Shown here: positions 27,090 to 36,880 of the stretch, one piece after another
Numbering within the stretch: the stretch's first letter is position 1
Layout of the letters: every line of letters begins with the position of its first letter
Source: Psychromonas ingrahamii 37
Lineage (GTDB): Bacteria > Pseudomonadota > Gammaproteobacteria > Enterobacterales > Psychromonadaceae
DNA length: 64,000 nt
Direction: 5' to 3'
NCBI RefSeq assembly: GCF_000015285.1
Contig: NC_008709.1
Location: 2,108,001-2,172,000, forward strand
Program-made: the position numbers and the translations under genes
Notes under the pieces: model-generated
Database searches by the model: none
Seen by the model: the letters and a program-made list of their open reading frames with translations, nothing else
What the model was told of the DNA's origin: nothing

Positions 27090-27298
27090 ACAAGTTATTT
27101 ACTTATTAGGTGATCTGTTTTTCCAATGCAATTTTAGATCCTTATTACTGATGCGAATTGGTATTAGGATCTTATATGAGTGTCAGTTAGAGAGAGGAGG
27201 ATAATCAGGATCAAAACAAAGGAAAAGGTATCGAGCATTTATGCCTTAGACCTGTCACTTTGTAATCACAGAAGCTTAATTTTTAACAGGAGCGATTA

Positions 27299-27553
27299 TT
27301 ACCCCTCTCTGCGATGATGTGATGTTAATTGCTGATACAATAAATCTTTTAATGTCGCCCTCTCTAGTTTGAGTTGATGCGTATGCTGATCATCTGTTGG
27401 CGTCCCTAACAATTCCAGTTGGCGAATTTTATAATCCAGCTCGTGATATTGCTGTGATTTTTGCTTAAATAACGGATCGTGGTGGGTCAACTGTACAATG
27501 TCTCTTTTTAACTCTGGAAAGTCGATAATCATTGCATGGTTCTCATTTAACAT
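27299..27553 (-). CDS. YdcH-like DUF465 protein
   Basis: 84 residues. MIIDFPELKRDIVQLTHHDPLF, the YHELDYKI block and LKLERATLKDLLYQQL reproduce the DUF465 pattern of a two-helix hairpin with conserved H-D-I-LKD-LY. Function is unknown. AAGGAT is seven bases before the ATG. Separate from the efflux operon further upstream on the same strand. Confidence 0.8.
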   Translation of the reverse strand: MLNENHAMIIDFPELKRDIVQLTHHDPLFKQKSQQYHELDYKIRQLELLGTPTDDQHTHQLKLERATLKDLLYQQLTSHHRREG

Positions 27554-27693
27554 ATTGATTTATCCTTACAAAAAATAATGAATTTAATACAGCATAGCAC
27601 CACCTATCTCAGACTTTCCCGGTTTGCATTGTTTTGTTGATCTGTGTAACAAAATATTTATGCCGGGAAAAACTATTCAAGGTTTTTTATTTA

Positions 27694-28021
27694 CTATTTA
27701 AGGGATTGTTGTTTTTCTTCCATGACTGTTTCTTCCAACTCTTGATGTTTGTGTATTAAACCAAAATCAGTAAGTACCGCATAAGCACTTGGAATAATAA
27801 AGAGTACCAGCAAGGTCGAGGCAAAAATACCAAAGACAATCGAAATTACAATGGGTTTAACAACTTGTGCCTGTAAACTGGTTTCCAGCAATAGGGGTAA
27901 TAAACCTGCGGCGGTTGTCAGAGAGGTTAAAAAGACAGCCCGGAACCGGTCGCGACTGGCTTTCACAACGGATTCATAAATGTTTTCACCGATATCAATA
28001 TGGTGGCGGATATTATTTATG
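27694..28021 (-). pseudogene. duplicated 3' end of the RND efflux gene
   Basis: A near-identical second copy of the last ~105 codons of the adjacent RND gene (NIRHHIDIGENIYESVVKAS onward), differing by a few substitutions and a longer tail (VMEEKQQSLK). It lacks the rest of the gene. The junction is the sequence TTATGCCGGGAAAA(A)CTATTCA, which follows both copies. It is a scar of tandem duplication, not a working gene. Confidence 0.9.
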
Positions 28022-28030
28022 CCGGGAAAA

Positions 28031-31000
28031 CTATTCAGGTTTTTTTATTGTTTCTTCCAACTCTTGATGTTTGTGTACTAAACCAAAATCAGCAAGCACC
28101 GCATAAGCACTTGGAATAATAAAGAGTACCAGCAAGGTCGAGGCAAAAATACCAAAGACAATCGAAATTACAATGGGTTTAACAACTTGTGCCTGTAAAC
28201 TGGTTTCCAGCAATAGGGGTAATAAACCTGCGGCGGTGGTTAGAGAGGTTAAAAAAACAGCCCGGAACCGGTCGCGACTGGCTTTCACAACGGATTCATA
28301 AATGTTTTCACCAATATCAATATGGTGGCGGATATATTGGACCAATAAAATGGAATCGTTAACTACAATACCGGCGAGTGAAACAAACCCTAATATAGAA
28401 GGCATTGAGAGGTTATGCCCGGTTAACCAATGTCCCCAAAAAACGCCAATTAATGCCAATGGAATCGCCAACATGACCACGAAGGGCTCCAGATAGCTTC
28501 TAAATTGAAAGCTTAAAATGGCAAACAAACCAAACAGGCCAATAGAAAAACCTTTTATAAACGAATTCGCCGTTTTAGTCGACTCTTTGCTGGCACCTTC
28601 GAGATTCACACCTAAACCCGGATATTTCAGTTGCAGTTCAGGAATAAAGACACTTTGTACTTTATTCATTATTTCTGAGCCATTGGCTTTGCTATTGTCC
28701 ACGTCGGCCATGACGGTGATTGTTCTCTGGCTGTCAATTCGTTGAATTCTCACAAAGGAACGTTCATAGTCAAAGGTTGCAACTGCGTTAAGGGGTAAAT
28801 ATTTACCGTCTGCAAGCATAATGGGGAAATTACGCAGTGCTTGTATATTTGCTGCCTGGTCTTTATTTAAGCGAACTTGAATTTTAATATTTTCCGAGCC
28901 AGCCTGAATTTCATCTGCTGTTTGCCCAAAATAAGCCGCGCGCAGTTGATCGGCAATTGTTTTACCGTCTAACCCGTAATTTTCAGCTCCATCTTTAAGT
29001 TTAATTAGAATTTCTTCTTTACCCGGACGCATGTCATCCAGAATGTTGTTAACCCCGGAAAATTGATGTAAATAGGTTTGCAGTTCCACCGATGCTGTTT
29101 TAAGTGTCTTTAAATCATTATGTTGCAGCCGTAATTCAATATCACGACCTGCCGGTCCCATGGCAGGTTGTTTAAATACAATGGAGATGGGATCAGCCAG
29201 TTCTGCAGTATTTAAACGCCAGTCTTTAATAAACTCCTCAATTAATGAATGACGAATTTCCGCCGAGAGCAAGTCCAAGCGTACCGTTGCCAGATGTGGG
29301 CCTTTTTCACCCGCATCGGCATTAACATTATATTGTGCGGTGATATCCCGGACTAATGGAGAAGGTTCATTTTTTTCTTGTGTATACTGATTACCGACTA
29401 ATTTTGCGGCACTGATAATATGCTCAACGGTTTGTTGAGTCTGCTCCAGGGTTGAGCCGGGCGGTAAAATAATACGTGCTTCGGCAATATCGCCATCTAA
29501 CGCTGGAAAGGGGACAAATTTTACTATCCCGCCAGCAAGTAAAGCGACCGATATTAGCAACACACCAAAAGTTAACCCTAAGCTTGCGTAGCGCCACTTA
29601 ACAACAAGGGTCACCAGTTTGACCAAAGAGTGAGTGCGAAAGTGTTCGAATTTTTCTAAGAATACCCGCTTAAATTTAAGCGGCGGTTGGTCATTTATAC
29701 TGGCATTAAGGGAATGCCTCAGGTGGTTAGGTAGAATCAAAAAGGCTTCAATCAAACTGATCGTTAAGACAATGATTAGCACCAGAGGGACTGCCGAGAG
29801 TACTTGTCCCATTTGTCCGTCTAACCAAAGCAGACTGCCAAAAATAAAAATAGTGGTTAAAAAGGATGAAATAACACCAGGTGTTACTTTCATAACCCCT
29901 TTGATCACCGCCTGATCGACCGAAAAGCCTCTTTCAACATGGGCCGCCACGGATTCTGCGATTACAATGGCATCATCCATCATAATGCCTATTGCCATTA
30001 ATAAACCGACCAGCGTCATAACATTAATCGAGATGCCAAACAGACTCATAACAAACAGTCCGCCCATAAAAGCGACAGGTAATCCGGCTGAGACCCAAAA
30101 AGAATAACGAAATGAGAAAAATAACCACATTGAAAAGAACACCAGAATAATACCCTGCAAGCCATTTTTTAATAACATGCTAAGGCGATCCTGCAGTAAA
30201 GATGAAAAATCGTTGGTCAGGGTCAGCGTGACACCTTCGGGTGCGATTAATTGTTCATGTTCAACAAAAGCTTGTACTCTTGCTTTAATACGCAGCGCAT
30301 CATCGGCTTTGTTTTTTTGGACCTTAAGCATGGCGGAAGGTTTGCCATTAAAAAGGGTATAAGCCTCTTTAAGTTCAAAAAGATCGGTTATCGTGGCGAC
30401 ATCATTCAGGCGAACAATACTCCCTTCGGTGTTGGCCGAAATAATGATTTTACCGAGTGCTGCCGGTGTTAATTTACGTTCATCAAAACGAAGTAATAAA
30501 TTTTTAGCAGGCAGTTCGAGCGTGCCTACCGGCATCTTAATATTTTGCCGACCGATTTTATTGGCTATTTCTGCAACCGTCAGATTTAAACGGCGCATAT
30601 CCGTTTCGTTCAATTCAACGCGAATTTGGTGGGCTGAGAATCCGGTCAATGTCACCAAGCTGACGTCTGCATCAACTTTCAAGCGATGTTTAACGTTTTC
30701 GGCATACGCTTTTAAGTCGGGCAAACTCAGATCCGCGGAAATGGCAATATCAATAACTGGCTCTGCCCAATCTAATTCTTTAACAGTCGGGGCTTCAATC
30801 TGACTTGGGAAATCTTGAATCGCATTAATTTCAGTTTGAATATCCACCAAACTTCGACCAATATCAATCTCTCCACCCAGTTTAATCCTGAGCGATGCGC
30901 TGCCTTCCTGAGCATCACATATTGTTTCTTCAATATTACTTAAACCGTCAATGGCATCTTCCATACGCAGGCAGATACTTTCTTCAACCTCTGCCGGGGA

Positions 31001-31156
31001 CGCGCCGGGATAAATAACTGTGGCAATAATATAAGGGGGCGTAAATTCAGGAAAGGTTTCACGTTTCAGGGAGTTCAGGCTGCTTAACCCTAATACAAAA
31101 AAACTGAGCATAATAAGATTTGCAAGGGTTGGATGACGCGCGAAAAAACGGATCAC
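28031..31156 (-). CDS. RND-family efflux pump inner-membrane protein (HAE1/AcrB-like)
   Basis: 1041 residues, the usual RND length. It begins MIRFFARHPTLANLIMLSFF, has the periplasmic domain with PGASPAEVEE, the second membrane block containing GIMMDDAIVIAESV (the proton-relay helix TM4 signature with paired Asp), a second periplasmic domain, and a C-terminal membrane block with GIVVNDSILLVQYI. It exports hydrophobic compounds with the periplasmic adaptor encoded upstream; the outer-membrane channel is not here. Its ATG overlaps the adaptor stop by four bases. Its 3' end has been tandemly duplicated. Substrates are not deducible. Confidence 0.92.
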   Translation of the reverse strand: MIRFFARHPTLANLIMLSFFVLGLSSLNSLKRETFPEFTPPYIIATVIYPGASPAEVEESICLRMEDAIDGLSNIEETICDAQEGSASLRIKLGGEIDIGRSLVDIQTEINAIQDFPSQIEAPTVKELDWAEPVIDIAISADLSLPDLKAYAENVKHRLKVDADVSLVTLTGFSAHQIRVELNETDMRRLNLTVAEIANKIGRQNIKMPVGTLELPAKNLLLRFDERKLTPAALGKIIISANTEGSIVRLNDVATITDLFELKEAYTLFNGKPSAMLKVQKNKADDALRIKARVQAFVEHEQLIAPEGVTLTLTNDFSSLLQDRLSMLLKNGLQGIILVFFSMWLFFSFRYSFWVSAGLPVAFMGGLFVMSLFGISINVMTLVGLLMAIGIMMDDAIVIAESVAAHVERGFSVDQAVIKGVMKVTPGVISSFLTTIFIFGSLLWLDGQMGQVLSAVPLVLIIVLTISLIEAFLILPNHLRHSLNASINDQPPLKFKRVFLEKFEHFRTHSLVKLVTLVVKWRYASLGLTFGVLLISVALLAGGIVKFVPFPALDGDIAEARIILPPGSTLEQTQQTVEHIISAAKLVGNQYTQEKNEPSPLVRDITAQYNVNADAGEKGPHLATVRLDLLSAEIRHSLIEEFIKDWRLNTAELADPISIVFKQPAMGPAGRDIELRLQHNDLKTLKTASVELQTYLHQFSGVNNILDDMRPGKEEILIKLKDGAENYGLDGKTIADQLRAAYFGQTADEIQAGSENIKIQVRLNKDQAANIQALRNFPIMLADGKYLPLNAVATFDYERSFVRIQRIDSQRTITVMADVDNSKANGSEIMNKVQSVFIPELQLKYPGLGVNLEGASKESTKTANSFIKGFSIGLFGLFAILSFQFRSYLEPFVVMLAIPLALIGVFWGHWLTGHNLSMPSILGFVSLAGIVVNDSILLVQYIRHHIDIGENIYESVVKASRDRFRAVFLTSLTTAAGLLPLLLETSLQAQVVKPIVISIVFGIFASTLLVLFIIPSAYAVLADFGLVHKHQELEETIKKPE

Positions 31157-32484
31157 TTGACACTCTCTTTTTGTATTCTGGCTGTATTTGAATCAATACT
31201 GTCGGATTCTTTTATTTTTAGACTCATTCCGGCAATAGCCGGAATAAGGTCATTTAAAATTAATTGGTCGAGGGCATTTATTTCACCGGAAATGGCAACA
31301 CCCTGTGCATTCCGAAATAGGATGGTAATCGGTTTTATTTGAAGTTTATTCTGCTTATCCATCAGATAAATATGATCACCATGTAATGCTTTTTCCGGTA
31401 TGACAAAATGCGGTGATGAAAATCCCTGCACTTTAGCAGTGACAAACATACCTTTAGTAAGTGTATTACTTAAATCTAACTGTTTAATATTCTGTTTCAC
31501 TTCTAAATAAAAACCGAGCGTCGCCTGATCTGGATTTATTTTTTCAGCAATACGGGTTAATTTTGCAGGCCAGTGTTGAGTGCTTTCGCCAATCAATAGC
31601 TCTATACTTGCGTTAAAATTTAATTTTGCAATGGAGGCTAACGGATCGTCTAAAGGGGCTGGAATGCTCTTCCGCAGGGTGTTTGCATCCTGCAGTGACA
31701 GTTCAGCTTTGATCTCCATTATACCAGGTTGGTAGGCTTCAAATAATACCGCACCGATCAACACCGCTTGTGCTTGTTCGATATTAACGTCGGCAATTCT
31801 TGCATCAAAAGGTAAGGTGAAATGTGTCTTTTCCAACTGCCGATGGGTATCTGCTAATAAAGCTTGATTGACGCTGATTTGCGCTTTAATAACTTTTTTA
31901 TCGTCGGGTAATAATGCCAGTCTGCTGGTTAATTCCTGCACTAGACTGCGCTGTGCCAATAATAATTTTTGTTCATTTTCCAGATCTGAATTGGAAATTA
32001 GTTTTTTTTGTTTGAGTAATGATTTTCGTTGGTATTCCTGAGCCGTCAAAGTCAGTTTTTGTTGTTCAATATTAAGACTGGCATTGATATTCTGCTCTTC
32101 CTGATCAATCCGGCCTAATTGTACTTTTGATGAATTTAGATTGGCTTCCGCCTGCGCTATTTTTAATTGATATTCCAGAGGATCAATTTTCAGTACTAAG
32201 GTGCCTTTTGGAATAAGACGACCGCTTTCAAGATCTGGATGGCGATAAATTATTTTACCCTTCACTTCTGCAATGCCCTGCCAAGTATGCTTTGGTGCCA
32301 CTCGGCCATAGCCTATAATCTGTGGCGCGCTATTTTTTTTGGATAATACCATGACATCAACTAAACGTGCTTTGTCATAATTTTCTTGTAACTCTGGGGA
32401 CGGTTTTAAGGCGATTGCAGCAAATAACACCACAGCCCCTAAAATGATGCCTGGGAATGCAAAGCGTTTTTTATTGCTGGTCAT
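31153..32484 (-). CDS. RND efflux periplasmic adaptor (MFP/HlyD family)
   Basis: 443 residues. N-terminal membrane anchor (FAFPGIILGAVVLFAAIAL), a lipoyl half (GKIIYRHPDLESGRLIPKG), a long coiled-coil hairpin (about residues 110-210), the second lipoyl half (THFTLPFDARIADVNIEQAQ) and a beta-barrel/MP domain. It bridges the RND pump and an outer-membrane channel. AAGGA precedes the ATG, which overlaps the regulator's 3' end by 14 bp; the stop overlaps the pump's ATG. Confidence 0.9.
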   Translation of the reverse strand: MTSNKKRFAFPGIILGAVVLFAAIALKPSPELQENYDKARLVDVMVLSKKNSAPQIIGYGRVAPKHTWQGIAEVKGKIIYRHPDLESGRLIPKGTLVLKIDPLEYQLKIAQAEANLNSSKVQLGRIDQEEQNINASLNIEQQKLTLTAQEYQRKSLLKQKKLISNSDLENEQKLLLAQRSLVQELTSRLALLPDDKKVIKAQISVNQALLADTHRQLEKTHFTLPFDARIADVNIEQAQAVLIGAVLFEAYQPGIMEIKAELSLQDANTLRKSIPAPLDDPLASIAKLNFNASIELLIGESTQHWPAKLTRIAEKINPDQATLGFYLEVKQNIKQLDLSNTLTKGMFVTAKVQGFSSPHFVIPEKALHGDHIYLMDKQNKLQIKPITILFRNAQGVAISGEINALDQLILNDLIPAIAGMSLKIKESDSIDSNTARIQKESVK

Positions 32485-33133
32485 TTAAATCGTCCTTGTT
32501 GTTGGTTTTTTTGGTAATTATACCCTGGTGTAAAAGTTGGTTATTCTGCTCTGCAAGATGCTCCATAAACTCAGGGGTGATAGAAATATCCATGGCTGAT
32601 TTAAATAAATCGGGAATCAAAAAAGGAAATATCATCATGCTGAAAAAGGATAAATGCGCACACTTAGGATCAACATTGTTCTCTAAAATTCCGTTATCTT
32701 TTAAACGCGAAAACAGATTTAAATTTTTCGGCTGTAAAATATCTTTAAGGATATTCTTTAACTCTTGATTGACGTCTGTCGGCGGCATTGAAGCAATTCG
32801 GTATACTAATTTGGGAAAATCCGGATTTTGGCTCATTATCCGGTAGTAGGTCTGCATGACAATATAGGGGGGGGCATCGTTGAGCTGACTATCAACGGCA
32901 TTAAACTTAGCCAGCAAAGGTGCGGAGGTTTCCTTAAGCATCGCGTTAAACAGGCCTAACTTTGATTTAAAATAATAGCGGATCAGACCGGGATCTAAAT
33001 TTTCCTGCGCGGCAATCGCACGAATTGATACTTTATCATAGTCATTAGCCACAAACAGTTTGCATGCCACTGTCATTAATTTAGCGCGATTATTTGTTTT
33101 AGCGGCAGGTCTACCAACTTGATTTTTCACCAT
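32471..33133 (-). CDS. TetR-family regulator of the efflux operon
   Basis: 220 residues. The N-terminal helix-turn-helix reads ANDYDKVSIRAIAAQENLDPG, then LIRYYFKSKLGLF, classic TetR. The C-terminal ligand domain is unassigned. First gene of a three-gene overlapping operon, so probable autorepression with induction by a pump substrate. The first twelve or so codons and the promoter region are repeated 298 bp upstream. Confidence 0.9.
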   Translation of the reverse strand: MVKNQVGRPAAKTNNRAKLMTVACKLFVANDYDKVSIRAIAAQENLDPGLIRYYFKSKLGLFNAMLKETSAPLLAKFNAVDSQLNDAPPYIVMQTYYRIMSQNPDFPKLVYRIASMPPTDVNQELKNILKDILQPKNLNLFSRLKDNGILENNVDPKCAHLSFFSMMIFPFLIPDLFKSAMDISITPEFMEHLAEQNNQLLHQGIITKKTNNKDDLNDQQ

Positions 33134-33688
33134 CCAATATCGCCTTACTACATTAATTCTTCAATAGAAGAATATAATAAACTGATCAGCCCACAAAAGT
33201 GTAGATAAACAATTCCCCGATTATTCTACATTTGCAGAATTTAAGCTTGGTTTACATTACAATACGTTACCTATACCTAAGTCAGTTCAAGATGCAAATT
33301 CAGCACTTTCCCTGAATGCCAGAAAAAAACGCAATATCTTGCTGAATTTCTGCACCTTGAAGCCGTTTGGATATCAATTCAGTCAGAAAATCTGTTTTAG
33401 CGGCAGGTCTACCGACTTGATTTTTCACCATCCAATATCGCCTTACTACATTAATTCTTCAATAGAAGAATATAATAAACTGATCAGCCCACAAAAGTGT
33501 AGATAAACAATTCCCCGATTATTCTGCATTTGCAGAATTTAAGCTTTGTTTACATTACAATACGTTACCTATACCTAGTCAGTTCAAGATGCAAATTCAG
33601 CACTTTCCCTGAATGCCAGAAAAAAACGCAACATTTTGCTGAATTTCTGCACCTTGAAGCCATTTGGATTTAAGCTTAGTCAGAAAAA
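33096..33688. repeat. 298-bp tandem duplication of the tetR 5' end and promoter
   Basis: Copy 1 runs from about 33096 to 33392, copy 2 from 33394 to 33688, with few mismatches (AGCGGCAGGTCTACC at 33101 and again at 33399). Copy 2 carries a useless fragment of the tetR start. Each copy also contains a ~77-bp hairpin-like unit (33286-33362 and 33593-33659) with ends TTCAAGATGCA...TGCACCTTGAA. Operator dosage upstream of the regulator may therefore be doubled. Confidence 0.9.
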
Positions 33689-33987
33689 CCATCATAAATA
33701 AAAAGATGTTTGCTTTGATTGAAAGTCTCCTCGGTACATTCAGCAAAAGCAATGGCCAATGCATAATTTTCAAGACGAAACTTCTTAGTTTTAGCTATCT
33801 CATACTCATTCATAATGATATTCATTGCTAACTGCGTCCACTCGGGCTCGGTAGGCCCAATGCTGACTTCCGGTGGATCGTAAAATGTAATCATCCAGTC
33901 TTGCAGTTGCTGGGATGATATTTTGCCTTCACCCCAATTGCTCAGTAGGGTAATCAGTTGTGTTTTAGTAATCTCTGGATTGTTCAT
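33676..33987 (-). CDS. hypothetical protein (103 aa)
   Basis: 103 residues with no signal or membrane segment. Helical N-terminal part (EITKTQLITLLSNWGEGKIS, QQLQDWMITFYDPP) and a second helical block; many acidic and aromatic residues, giving the look of a small immunity-like or adaptor protein. I do not recognise the family. Its last codons touch the right border of the 298-bp duplication. Confidence 0.6.
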   Translation of the reverse strand: MNNPEITKTQLITLLSNWGEGKISSQQLQDWMITFYDPPEVSIGPTEPEWTQLAMNIIMNEYEIAKTKKFRLENYALAIAFAECTEETFNQSKHLFIYDGFSD

Positions 33988-34059
33988 AAAACCTGTTCGT
34001 TGGCTGGGTAGATGGGTGATAAGAATAACTAATTTTCGCCATTATGTCAGCAGTTCTGA

Positions 34060-34584
34060 TTATTCAAGGTTCCAGGAACGCAAAATTTGATATTTAACCC
34101 CCTCTATTGTGCTTTGGGAATGAAATAGATGGAGAGTCTTAGGCGTTAATAAAAGCGGTTGAATATCCACTGAGGTTGACATGTTTTCGGGTAAATATTT
34201 GGCTTTTCGTGCCAGTGTAATATGGGGCGTGAAAGGATTTTCATCTTTATACAATTTGAATTGAGTTGATAGTGCTGAGCAGTTTTTAGCGAGTTTTAAT
34301 AAGGCCGGATCATCAATTTGACCCGTCAGGCAGAGTATTTTTGGTTTTGCCCAATGGTCTAATTTATCAAGACTCAGGTTGAACTTGGGCTTATCCATCA
34401 GAGAAATCTGCTCCTCAAGTTGCTGCTGAGTTTTATCGTCGATAAGCCCTAAAAATAGTAAAGTCATGTGTAAATTTGCTGCAGGGACTAATCTGACTGC
34501 TGAATCGAAATTTGCCTGTAGTTTCGATAGCTGCTGAGTCTGTTGTTTGTCTAATGCTATGCCCAGAAAGAGTCTTTTTGTCAT
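34060..34584 (-). CDS. thpR: RNA 2',3'-cyclic phosphodiesterase (ThpR/LigT)
   Basis: 174 residues. The two HxT/S motifs of the 2H phosphoesterase fold are plain: LHMTLLFLG near residue 40 and PHITLARK near 125. It opens TKRLFLGIALDKQ, the usual start of the family. It hydrolyses RNA 2',3'-cyclic ends. ATG 34584 is chosen; an in-frame GTG lies three codons upstream. Confidence 0.88.
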   Translation of the reverse strand: MTKRLFLGIALDKQQTQQLSKLQANFDSAVRLVPAANLHMTLLFLGLIDDKTQQQLEEQISLMDKPKFNLSLDKLDHWAKPKILCLTGQIDDPALLKLAKNCSALSTQFKLYKDENPFTPHITLARKAKYLPENMSTSVDIQPLLLTPKTLHLFHSQSTIEGVKYQILRSWNLE

Positions 34585-35038
34585 TTCACCCACTCAATTA
34601 AATAGTTAGTCTGCTTATTGCTCATTTATTATTTGAATCGAAGTTTTGAATAAGATGATCGAATTCAAGTTAATCATAAGCCCCTTTGAGTTACCACTTA
34701 TACTGCATTTTATATGAATACTAATGCACTATTTTCGCATGCTTTATATTTTAATATATTGAAAATAATAAGTTTTTTTATGGCTTGCATTGTAAATCTC
34801 TCTATAAATGTAAATGCTTCACCTTTTTAATATAAAAAGTTAATTTATATTAAATTATATGTATCATTTGTCTGTTTTTTATGCTTGTGATGGTCTAATC
34901 TTTGGCGATCAAAAAATTTATATCTTTACTAGATAAGAAAGCAGACCTTAAGAGACTGTTATGTTTCTGCGTAATGGGTGGAGCGCTGAAATTAAAGATG
35001 TAATTGCCACTCACATCATATCATTCAGGAGAAGGCAG

Positions 35039-35344
35039 ATGGCTTCAGTATCGAGTTACAGTGTTCTATTTTATGGTGGCCCGGATGGTTATCAAACAAA
35101 CCGAGCTCAGATTCAGTTGAATGATGCAGCAGGGAAAACCGTTGCTTGGGTTCGATTCAACGATCCAGGTATGTTCTTTGAAGCTGATTCGAACTCTGGG
35201 GGAATTATTAAGATGCACCTTCCTTCCTCCATGTTCGAAAATGTTATCGATGTTCTCCGTAACGAGAAACCTATTAACGTCTATTTTGTCCAAGGACGTG
35301 GTTTTTTGGGGACGTCAAGTGAACCTGTTGGGGAAAATGAGTAG
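35039..35344 (+). CDS. hypothetical small protein (101 aa)
   Basis: AGGAG at 35027-35031 places the start at ATG 35039. The product opens with ASVSSYSVLFYGGPDGYQTN and reads as alternating strands (RAQIQLNDAAGKTVAWVRF, GGIIKMHLPSS, INVYFVQGRGF), so a small beta-rich cytosolic domain. I do not recognise it. It shares a duplicated upstream region with the YrhK-like gene that follows, which suggests joint control. Confidence 0.65.
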   Translation: MASVSSYSVLFYGGPDGYQTNRAQIQLNDAAGKTVAWVRFNDPGMFFEADSNSGGIIKMHLPSSMFENVIDVLRNEKPINVYFVQGRGFLGTSSEPVGENE

Positions 35345-35855
35345 AATCTAACAAATAAGGATAGGTCGTGTGAGCAATCGACTTATCCTATTGTTGGTAA
35401 ATGACTTTTTCTGGCCGCATAATCTCAGCGGTTTCTATCTGCCATCTATTCTTTTAACACTGGTTTATACTTTCATCGAGCTGTGCTTGTTGCTCGCTTT
35501 ATTGAAAACGAGCAACTGTGCTGCAATCTAATTTAATCATAGGTCCCCCTTTGAGTTTCCACTTCTATTACACCTTACATGAATACTTGATATTTCAACT
35601 GATTAAAAAATAAAAAGTTGATTTTTTATGGTTTGAAATAATAGAGATCTCTATAAATTAAAGTGCGTTATTTCTCCAATATAAAAAGTAAATTTACAAT
35701 TAGATATGTATGCTATCTAACTGTCTTTTATGCTTGTTATGGTACAATTGTTGCCGATAAATGAAATTTTAAATCTTTATTAGTAAGAATACAGGCTAAT
35801 ACAGTGTTATGTGCGTGTTGAGCAGCTTCCATTAATATAGTTCAAAGGTTTTTCC

Positions 35856-36125
35856 ATGAGCGACAAGTATAGTATCGATAACCCACTTACCCTTACCGTC
35901 GGCAATGAACAGTTAATTATTCGGCGTCGCTATGAAGTAATTAGTATTATTAATGATTTTTTCATAGCGCTCTGGTTCTTGTCGGGGAGTGTGGTTTTTC
36001 TTTATCCGTCGTTGGAAAAAGTAGCTATCTGGCTTTTTATCATTGGCAGCGCTCAGTTTTTGATCCGACCAACAATACGTCTCTTAGCCCACCTTCATAT
36101 ACAACGAGCGCCAGATAGCCGTTGA
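35856..36125 (+). CDS. YrhK-like membrane protein
   Basis: 89 residues. LIIRRRYEVISIINDFFIALWF is the YrhK-domain opening, followed by GSVVFLYPS and a second helix (VAIWLFIIGSAQFLIRPTIRL), giving a two-helix membrane hairpin. Function of the family is unknown. It lies within the repeated modules described above. Confidence 0.78.
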   Translation: MSDKYSIDNPLTLTVGNEQLIIRRRYEVISIINDFFIALWFLSGSVVFLYPSLEKVAIWLFIIGSAQFLIRPTIRLLAHLHIQRAPDSR

Positions 36126-36880
36126 GGACTGTAACAATGAAAGTCACTATTTGAATTTTACATTTGTGTTGCACCTGCATGACATGCCTGGTATTGATCT
36201 CTGCTACTTATCGTAAATATTTAAAATGGGGGAACAAGGAATTTAATCTCGTTGTTGGTGAAAGATTTTTTCCTGGCCGCATAATCGCAGCGGTTTCCAT
36301 CTGCAATTTCTTGTATTAACACTGCTTTATACTTTCATTGAATTTTGCTTGTTACTCGTTTTATTGAAAACAAGCGACTGTGCCGCAATCTAAATTAACC
36401 ATAACCCCCTTTGAATTTCCACTTCTATTGCACTTTATATCAACACTTGATGCTCTATTTTTACATATTTGATATTTCAACTATCAATGACTTTGAGTTG
36501 CTTTGATGCTTGTATTTATTGCTTAAGCAAAAAGTTATTTTCAGATAAAAGACGGAAATAAAAGCTGGAGCAGACAAACCTTTTTACAAATAAACCAAAC
36601 CAATGCGGTTACGAAAATTTCCGACCATTTTTCTTGTCTGAGAAATTACTTTAGCAAAGGAAATCATGGAGCGAATTGAACACCAGTTCATGCTTATGAG
36701 CGCGCTAAGCTCTGCGTGCCCTTAACAATTAACATGGCCACTCAAGATGACTGGTATAAAAAATAGGGGCATCGTTAGCTCATCTAACCTGTAGTGCTTT
36801 CGCTTTTGTCATTGTTTATTGTACCCAAAAAAAAACGCAGCGTAAGCTGCGTTTTTGGGTCGTTAACAGAACGAGTCGGG
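36126..36880. other. intergenic, third repeat module and decayed sequence
   Basis: Holds the third copy of the repeated module (to about 36490) and then ~330 bp of AT-rich sequence with no gene that I can support before the terminator of hpf. Confidence 0.5.
36827..36857 (-). terminator. intrinsic terminator of hpf
   Basis: AACGCAGC/GCTGCGTT stem (36834-36853) with GTAA loop; on the minus strand it is followed by nine U, and a shorter T-run on the plus side makes it possibly bidirectional. It lies about 25 bp past the hpf stop. Confidence 0.9.

Larger units (their letters stand above)
34667..36490. repeat. three-copy repeated intergenic module
   Basis: Two related promoter-side blocks (about 34667-34945 and 35528-35790) precede the genes at 35039 and 35856; both carry CCCCTTTGAGTT(A/T)CCACTT, a TATAAAAAGT(T)AA block and TTTTATGCTTGT(G/T)ATGGT. 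A third copy (about 36254-36490) has no gene behind it. Blocks 35396-35610 and 36254-36480 also share ~110 bp beginning CTGGCCGCATAATC. Confidence 0.8.
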
